This document shows positions 63,001-64,000 of a stretch of 64,000 nt of DNA, in pieces. The stretch's first letter is position 1. Each line of letters starts with the position of its first letter. Position numbers and translations under genes: made by a program. The notes under the pieces are model-generated. The model searched no databases. It was not told where the DNA came from and saw only the letters and a list, made by a program, of their open reading frames with translations. The stretch is from NCBI GenBank assembly GCA_013397935.1, contig VZRN01005893.1, positions 1,163,902 through 1,227,901 on the forward strand, given 5' to 3'. The DNA is from Dasyornis broadbenti. Its lineage: Eukaryota > Chordata > Aves > Passeriformes > Dasyornithidae.

Positions 63001-64000
63001 CAGATGTATGTTTTGTTTAAGATTCATATCCGATATTTTAAAAATTACATGATGTAAGGAATTTTAAGCATCTTTATCAGGTGCTGGTCACAGTGGGACC
63101 ACACTAGAAACATTTACAATCTGCATAAACTTCTCCTGATCCATCTCTGTGTAAGGTCTATATGTGGAAAACACAGACCTTCTCTCTGAAAAATATTAGA
63201 GTCTTCATTAACATATTTTCAGGCAGGACTTTCAGTGTATTGAAAAATGTTAATGCTTGACATGAAACTTCTGTGAACCACAAAACACTTCCTTTAGGGT
63301 GTGTTTCAGCAACATGTTGACAAAATAGACAATTCAGTCTGGATTGACAACAAATTTGGCTCTATTATCAGTAGAGAAGAAATACAAGGGATTCAACCTG
63401 GCAACAAATTAGCTGAATTTAATGCAGTTTGGCATTAACCTAACACAAAAATGACTTCATAAATTAAACAACTTGAATTTCCCTCCCTTTAGGACAAGAA
63501 AAGGAAAATAATTAGGGAGCACTTTCACTTGCATGAACATCAATTACCATAAGCTACATGTGAAATGCTGCTGTGTTCAGATAAGGAGTTAATCTACTTT
63601 ACTAAATAAATGTGTCACCCTCACATAGGTGAATTATAAAATTATGCACTTAAATTATATATAACCAACGTATGCTGTAAGATTTACTTTCATGAATGCT
63701 TTGGAAATTCTGTGAAGACAGTGAATTTATATTTATTCCTGTTATAATATATTGTTTCAGCAGTTTAAAATTCAGTAAATGTAACGCCAAATAAATCTTC
63801 CATACATTTTAAAAAGGAGGTCAGTGTTAACAGCATGACCTTTGTGGATAAAGAAAAGATACCAGAAATTTTTCTGATATAACATTTAATGTTAACATAA
63901 AGTGAACAGAACATACCCGATTCTAGGAAAGGTAATAGGTCTAGTGATTAAATACAGGATAACTTTGTTTTTAGTTACAGGACTGGTGAGATGAGAGTGA
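60066..64000. other. Unique AT-rich non-coding DNA, no gene found
   Basis: Two 114-codon frames, at 60744-61088 (plus) and 61183-61527 (minus), resemble no known family and have no supporting signals. An (AT)n/(AC)n tract is at 62521-62560. The window ends in ordinary AT-rich sequence without any feature running off the edge. Confidence 0.5.
62521..62560. repeat. (TA)n-(CA)n compound microsatellite
   Basis: Alternating tatata followed by acacacac and then an imperfect tgtatatgcacaca, about 40 bp in all. Confidence 0.9.

Overview
The window reads as vertebrate, almost certainly avian, nuclear DNA with no recognisable protein-coding or RNA gene. It is AT-rich, non-operonic, and full of stop codons in all six frames. 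Its interspersed repeats are bird-type: CR1 LINE fragments with the diagnostic 3' tail (plus-strand tail resembling gattctgtg; minus-strand tail resembling atagaatcat), and three LTRs whose sequence I recognise from bird endogenous retroviruses. No host exon, tRNA, rRNA, snRNA, CRISPR array or bacterial signal could be supported. It is best read as intergenic or deep-intronic sequence. Naming the neighbouring or host gene would need a genome alignment.

Layout. Bases 1-15.8 kb: unique AT-rich DNA with a (GTGAG)n array at about 5.45 kb and several homopolymer tracts. 15.86 kb: a C-rich tract that is a strong G-quadruplex candidate on the minus strand. 16-23 kb: unique sequence. 23.0-24.1 kb: an old minus-strand CR1 with an extra GC-rich block inside it. 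24.88 kb: an 18-base run of N inside a poly-T tract. 24.97 kb: a short CR1 tail. 25-29 kb: unique sequence. 28.98-30.82 kb: two unrelated minus-strand solo LTRs about 145 bp apart. 31.5 kb: a probable ancient amniote repeat. 31.6-43.3 kb: unique sequence with a (CA)n tract and a nearly G-free A-rich tract at 39 kb. 43.4 kb: a CR1 tail. 45.7-47.9 kb: three unassigned open reading frames. 50.7 kb: a CR1 tail. 52.28-53.00 kb: a well-preserved solo LTR with a 5-bp target-site duplication. 54.37-55.43 kb: a plus-strand, 5'-truncated CR1 with reverse-transcriptase remnants. 55.4-64 kb: unique AT-rich sequence with a TA-rich low-complexity block near 60 kb.

No genes can be shown to act together. The window records layered insertions: an ancient amniote element, decayed CR1 copies, and LTR retroelements of differing apparent age. 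The complex unique DNA between them may include conserved non-coding elements, but that cannot be shown from one sequence. I found no convincing new biological system. The strongest specific observations are the solo LTR with intact duplication and duplicated U3 motif, the paired unrelated solo LTRs, the GC-rich block inside the 23 kb CR1, the repeated 5'-splice-site-like array, and the G-quadruplex candidate.
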